Shown: one piece after another, positions 12,394 through 15,378 of the stretch
Layout of the letters: every line of letters begins with the position of its first letter
How positions within the stretch are numbered: the stretch's first letter is position 1
From: a bacterium
Lineage (GTDB): Bacteria; Actinomycetota; Acidimicrobiia; Acidimicrobiales; CATQHL01
Assembly: GCA_026713745.1 (NCBI GenBank)
Contig: JAPONU010000210.1
Location: 1-15,378 of the forward strand
Reading direction: 5' to 3'
DNA: 15,378 bases
The notes under the pieces: generated by a model
The model's input: only the letters and a program-made list of their open reading frames with translations
Told to the model about the DNA's origin: nothing
Databases searched by the model: none
Made by a program: the position numbers and the translations under genes

Positions 12394-14853
12394 CTAGTCG
12401 CAGGCCTCGCAGGTTTCGGGGTTCTCCAGGGAGCACGTCACCGCGGCGGCGCCGTTGCCGTTGGTGAGGGTGGCCTGGTTGATTCGGGTGGCCGGCCGGG
12501 AGCGCAGGTAGTAGGTGGTCTTCAGGCCCTTGCGCCAGGCGTGGGCGTACATCGAGGAGAGCTTCCCGATGGTGGGCGTCTCCAGGAAGAGGTTCAGCGA
12601 CTGGCTCTGGTCGATGAAGGCGCCCCGGTCGGCGGCCAGGTCGATGAGCGCCCGCTGCGGCAGCTCCCAGGCGGTGCGGTAGAGCAGCTTCACGTCGGAG
12701 GGGATGCCGGTGATGTCGGCGATCGAACCCTGCGACCGCTTCAGCGAGTCCAGCATCCCGCCGGTCCACAGTCCCCGGGCCTGCAGGTCGCGCACCAGGT
12801 AGTGGTTGATCTGCAGGAACTCGCCGGAGAGGGTCTCGCGCTTGAACAGGTTGGAGACCTGCGGCTCGATGCACTCGTAGCAGCCGGCGATGGAGGCGAT
12901 TGTGGCGGTGGGGGCGATGGCGATGAGCAGCGAGTTGCGTAGCCCACCGGCGGCGATGCGCTCCCGCAGGGCGTCCCAACGGGCCTCGTCGCTGACGCCG
13001 ACGCCCCAGAGGTCCATCTGCAGTTGCCCGCCGCCGGCACGGGTCTCGGCGAAGTTGGGGTGTGCGCCGAACTCCTTCGCCAGGTCCGCCGAGGTGGACA
13101 GCGCCCAGTAGTAGATCTCCTCGGAGATGCGGCGGGACAGCTCCCGCGCCTCGTCGCTGTCGAACGGCAGCCGCAGCTTGAAGAACACGTCCTGCAGGCC
13201 CATGAGGCCGAGCCCTACGGGGCGCCACACCTCGTTGGAGGCCCGGGCCGCCTCGGTTGGGTAGAAGTTGATGTCGATCACCCGGTCGAGGAACGCCACC
13301 GCGGTCCGCACCACCTCGCCGAGGCGGTCGAAGTCGAATTCGCCGTCGCGCACGAGGCGCCCGACGTTCACCGAGCCCAGGTTGCAGACCGCCGTCTCGG
13401 CCGCGCTGGTCACCTCCAGGATCTCGGTGCACAGGTTGGAGAGGTGCACCACCCGGCCCTCGCCGCCGGTCTGGTTGCACTTCCGGTTGGAGGCGTCCTT
13501 GAAGGTCATCCAGCCGTTGCCGGTCTGGGCGAGGGTGCGCATCATCTTGCTGTAGAGGTGCCGGGCGGGGATCTGGCGCTCGTAGAGGCGCGCCTCCTCG
13601 GCTTCCACGTAGGCGCGCTCGAAGTCCTCGCCGTAGAGGTCCACCAGGTGCGGGACCTTCTTCGGGTCGAACAGACTCCACTGCCAGTCGTTCTCGACCC
13701 GCTTCATGAACAGGTCGGGCACCCAGTTGGCGATGTTGAGGTTGTAGGTGCGGCGGGCCTCGTCGCCGGTGTTCTCGCGCAGTTCCAGGAACTCGTCGAT
13801 GTCGGCGTGCCAGGTCTCGAGGTAGACGCAGCAGGCGCCCTTGCGGCGACCGCCCTGGTTGACCGCCGCCACCGAACTGTCGAGCGTCTTGAGCCACGGC
13901 ACGATGCCGTTGGAGAGGCCGTTGGTGCCGCGGATGAGCGAGCCCCGGCTGCGGATCCGGCTGTAGGAAAGCCCGATGCCGCCGGCGAATTTGGAGAGCT
14001 TGGCGACGTCGGTGTAGCGGTTGTAGATGGCCTCGAGGTCGTCGGCCGGCGAGTCCAGCAGGTAGCACGAGGACATCTGGGGGTGCGTGGTGCCGGAGTT
14101 GAACAGCGTCGGGCTCGACGGGAGGTACTCCAGCGACGAGATCAGCCGGTAGAAGTCGATGGCCTCGGCGGCCTCGGTGGACAGCCCGCAGGCGACCCGC
14201 ATCAGGAAGTATTGGGGCGTCTCGATGGCCTTGCGGGTCTCGGGATGGCGGAGCAGGTAGCGGTCATAGACCGTCCGCAGGCCGGAGAACTCGAAGAGGT
14301 CGGTGCGGTCGTTGTCGATGGCCTCGTTGAGCAGGCCGGCGTTGGCCTCCACGAAGTCGGCGTTCTGGTCGCTGATGAGCCCGAGCAGGCGACCCGCGGC
14401 GATGGATTGCGAGAAGCTGCCGATGCGCTGGTTGCGGACCTCCTCCTCGGTGTAGGCGGCGAGCAGCCGGGCGGCGAGCCTGGAGTAGCTGGGTTCTTCG
14501 CAGATCAGCGAGGCCGCGGTGCGGATCGCCAACTCGTCGAGTTCGGTGGTGCTGGCGCCGTCGCAGAGCCCGCTGATGGTGCGGGTGGCGACGCGCATGC
14601 AGTCCACGCTGTCGAGGCCGCTGCTGCAGCGCTCCACGCGCCGCACGATCTTGGTGACGTCCACCGGTTCGAGGCTGCCGTCGCGCTTGCGCACGCGCAT
14701 GGGGGAGTTGATCGGCCGGGCCGAGGGCGGGCCGGGATCGGCCGCCACGTGGGCCGTGCGGCCGTTGGCTGCCGGATCGGCTGGCGTCTCGGCGTTGTGC
14801 GCGTTGTGCTTGCCTGAATGCTCGACGACGGTCACGCCGGTGCCTCCGCTCAT
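12394..14853 (-). CDS. nrdA: Class I ribonucleoside-diphosphate reductase large subunit (R1) with ATP cone
   Basis: The 819-residue product is the catalytic subunit reducing ribonucleoside diphosphates. An ATP-cone overall-activity domain occupies about residues 50-145 (MRVRKRDGSLEPVDVTKIVR near its start). Catalytic features follow: SSCYLL with Cys263, NLCTEI with Asn473, Cys475 (thiyl radical) and Glu477, AVCNLGSVN with Cys490, PTATIASIAG, the radical-transfer tyrosine pair in TTYYLRSR (781-782) and a C-terminal CEAC (815-818) that regenerates the active-site disulfide. The 55-residue N-terminal extension is low complexity. ATG at 14853 is preferred, with a weak GGGA 8 nt upstream; a TTG at 14889 would add 12 residues. 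The enzyme pairs with nrdB, about 1.1 kb downstream on the same strand. A toxin gene begins 6 nt past its stop. Confidence 0.96.
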   Translation of the reverse strand: MSGGTGVTVVEHSGKHNAHNAETPADPAANGRTAHVAADPGPPSARPINSPMRVRKRDGSLEPVDVTKIVRRVERCSSGLDSVDCMRVATRTISGLCDGASTTELDELAIRTAASLICEEPSYSRLAARLLAAYTEEEVRNQRIGSFSQSIAAGRLLGLISDQNADFVEANAGLLNEAIDNDRTDLFEFSGLRTVYDRYLLRHPETRKAIETPQYFLMRVACGLSTEAAEAIDFYRLISSLEYLPSSPTLFNSGTTHPQMSSCYLLDSPADDLEAIYNRYTDVAKLSKFAGGIGLSYSRIRSRGSLIRGTNGLSNGIVPWLKTLDSSVAAVNQGGRRKGACCVYLETWHADIDEFLELRENTGDEARRTYNLNIANWVPDLFMKRVENDWQWSLFDPKKVPHLVDLYGEDFERAYVEAEEARLYERQIPARHLYSKMMRTLAQTGNGWMTFKDASNRKCNQTGGEGRVVHLSNLCTEILEVTSAAETAVCNLGSVNVGRLVRDGEFDFDRLGEVVRTAVAFLDRVIDINFYPTEAARASNEVWRPVGLGLMGLQDVFFKLRLPFDSDEARELSRRISEEIYYWALSTSADLAKEFGAHPNFAETRAGGGQLQMDLWGVGVSDEARWDALRERIAAGGLRNSLLIAIAPTATIASIAGCYECIEPQVSNLFKRETLSGEFLQINHYLVRDLQARGLWTGGMLDSLKRSQGSIADITGIPSDVKLLYRTAWELPQRALIDLAADRGAFIDQSQSLNLFLETPTIGKLSSMYAHAWRKGLKTTYYLRSRPATRINQATLTNGNGAAAVTCSLENPETCEACD

Positions 14854-14895
14854 CTGTGTCCCATGGCCCGAAGAGTCGGACGTGGACAACTCCGG

Positions 14896-14948
14896 AACTA
14901 CTCATGTGTAGTTGCACGATTGTAATTTGCGGCGCTGCCCGGAGGCAA
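14896..14948 (-). promoter_or_regulatory. nrdA promoter with palindrome and shared AAATTACA motif
   Basis: On the minus strand TTGCCT (14948-14943) and TACAAT (14924-14919) form a -35/-10 pair with 18-bp spacing. The -10 box lies inside GCAAATTACAA (14930-14920), the motif also found at nrdB. Just downstream the perfect inverted repeat AACTAC, spacer ACATGA, GTAGTT (14913-14896) covers the expected transcription start, a natural repressor position. A further 7-bp stem, CGGAGGC/GCCTCCG, spans 14940-14958. Confidence 0.6.
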
Positions 14949-14969
14949 ACCGCCTCCGTTTGGGGCCGC

Positions 14970-14982
14970 GAACATGCTGTTC
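14970..14982. repeat. Palindrome GAACA-TGC-TGTTC in the nrdA/HNH gap
   Basis: A perfect 5-bp inverted repeat with a 3-nt centre lies 50 bp upstream of the nrdA promoter. It resembles an actinobacterial LexA box but has five instead of four bases between GAAC and GTTC. The remaining gap up to 15094 shows no gene. Confidence 0.35.
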
Positions 14983-15094
14983 AGGGACGTACCGCTCCGC
15001 CTGAAGGGTCAGGCGGGCGCATCAGACGGTTCTCCGGCGGCCACCGACGCCCGGTCAACTGCGGCTTGTTCGGGTGTCCGGGCCCACCTGGTCT

Positions 15095-15378
15095 TCAGCG
15101 TCGGAGGGGTTGGTTCGTGGTGGCGGCGGCGCCGTCTTGGTGACCTGACGGTCCGTGTTTGCCGGCGTGCGCCTTGGCGGTTCGGGCTTTGGCGGTTCGG
15201 GTCTTGCCGTTTCGCGTATTGCTGTTGTGGCGCGCCGGGTTCAGCAGCCGGTTGGGTGGGTGTTTGAGGCGGTAGGTGCCGTCGGGTTGGCGGGTCAGGT
15301 CGGCGCCGAGTTCGTGGATCTGTTTGTGGTGGCAGTCGCTGCACAGCAAGCAGAGGTTGTCGATGTCGGTGGGGCCTC
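15095..15378 (-). CDS. C-terminal end of an HNH endonuclease-domain protein, DUF222 type (runs off right edge)
   Basis: The frame enters from the right edge and ends at TGA 15095, giving 93 residues. It begins GPTDIDNLCLLCSDCHHKQIHE, the second half of an HNH nuclease motif with a Cys-x-x-Cys zinc site and the final His residues, then ELGADLTRQPDGTYRLKHPP. This is the usual end of actinobacterial DUF222/13E12-repeat proteins, often many copies per genome, though the DUF222 part lies outside the window. The last 55 residues are a basic low-complexity tail containing a pentad repeat (RTAKA, RTAKA). The nuclease role is inferred from the motif; the function of this family is poorly defined. It lies upstream of nrdA with a 240-bp gap. 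Confidence 0.8.
   Translation of the reverse strand, partial: GPTDIDNLCLLCSDCHHKQIHELGADLTRQPDGTYRLKHPPNRLLNPARHNSNTRNGKTRTAKARTAKAHAGKHGPSGHQDGAAATTNQPLRR
15170..15214. repeat. Tandem 15-bp repeat x3 in the HNH gene tail
   Basis: Related 15-bp units of the form SGCYTTGGCGGTTCG start at 15170, 15185 and 15200 (the last more diverged). On the minus strand they encode the Lys/Arg/Ala-rich pentads around KTRTAKARTAK. Confidence 0.85.

Noticed and set aside
11951..12397. Plus-strand ORF of 148 codons across the toxin region
   Set aside because: The minus strand carries recognisable toxin sequence in two adjoining frames; the plus-strand product is featureless.
13024..14817. 597-codon plus-strand ORF opposite nrdA
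   Set aside because: It mirrors NrdA codon structure, has no recognisable domain, and nrdA itself shows all catalytic motifs.
14970..14982. LexA (SOS) box upstream of nrdA
   Set aside because: GAAC and GTTC are separated by five bases rather than the four of the actinobacterial LexA consensus.
14854..15094. B12 riboswitch upstream of nrdA
   Set aside because: Some actinobacteria control class I reductase this way, but I find no B12-box or GCCACTG-type element here or before mutA.

Overview
The window is high-GC DNA with frequent GTG starts and gene content typical of Actinomycetota: paired mutA/mutB with meaB, a class I ribonucleotide reductase with an ATP cone, a DUF222-type HNH protein at one edge and a Gp49/RelE-type toxin-antitoxin pair. 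The overall flavour suggests an Acidimicrobiia-like actinobacterium, but that is inference from gene content, since no rRNA or tRNA is present.

Layout, left to right. Positions 1-629 (minus) hold the N-terminal part of a large Eco57I/type IIG-like restriction-modification protein that runs off the left edge. An intergenic gap follows, then a 14-helix DHA2-type MFS exporter (831-2411, minus). A small four-helix membrane protein (2592-3008, plus) is divergent from it. A lipoprotein-like PQQ-type glucose/sorbosone dehydrogenase (3060-4670, minus) is convergent with the membrane protein. Across a 47-bp divergent promoter region lies the methylmalonyl-CoA mutase operon, mutA-mutB-meaB (4718-9833, plus), for AdoCbl-dependent interconversion of methylmalonyl-CoA and succinyl-CoA with the MeaB chaperone GTPase. 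mutA lacks the usual C-terminal domain. A 59-codon ORF carrying a REP-like hairpin exactly bridges mutA and mutB.

The second half is built around ribonucleotide reductase on the minus strand: nrdA (12394-14853) and nrdB (10174-11265). Between them sits a frameshifted RelE/Gp49-family toxin starting 6 nt after nrdA, and its XRE-type antitoxin on the opposite strand, tail to tail with the toxin. The nrdA and nrdB promoter regions share an AAATTACA-type motif. Downstream of nrdB there is a strong 14-bp hairpin, then an unlisted 36-aa Arg/Cys-rich ORF (9873-9983, minus) preceded by a Shine-Dalgarno sequence complementary to about 13 nt of the usual 16S rRNA tail. The right edge holds the C-terminal end of an HNH nuclease domain protein.

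A recurring theme is short in-frame tandem repetition: 15-bp units in mutA (two arrays), meaB and the HNH gene, 12-bp units in the toxin, and a 22-bp duplication over the meaB stop codon. The items most worth follow-up are the 36-aa ORF, the broken and inverted toxin-antitoxin pair wedged between nrdA and nrdB, and the coupling ORF between mutA and mutB.
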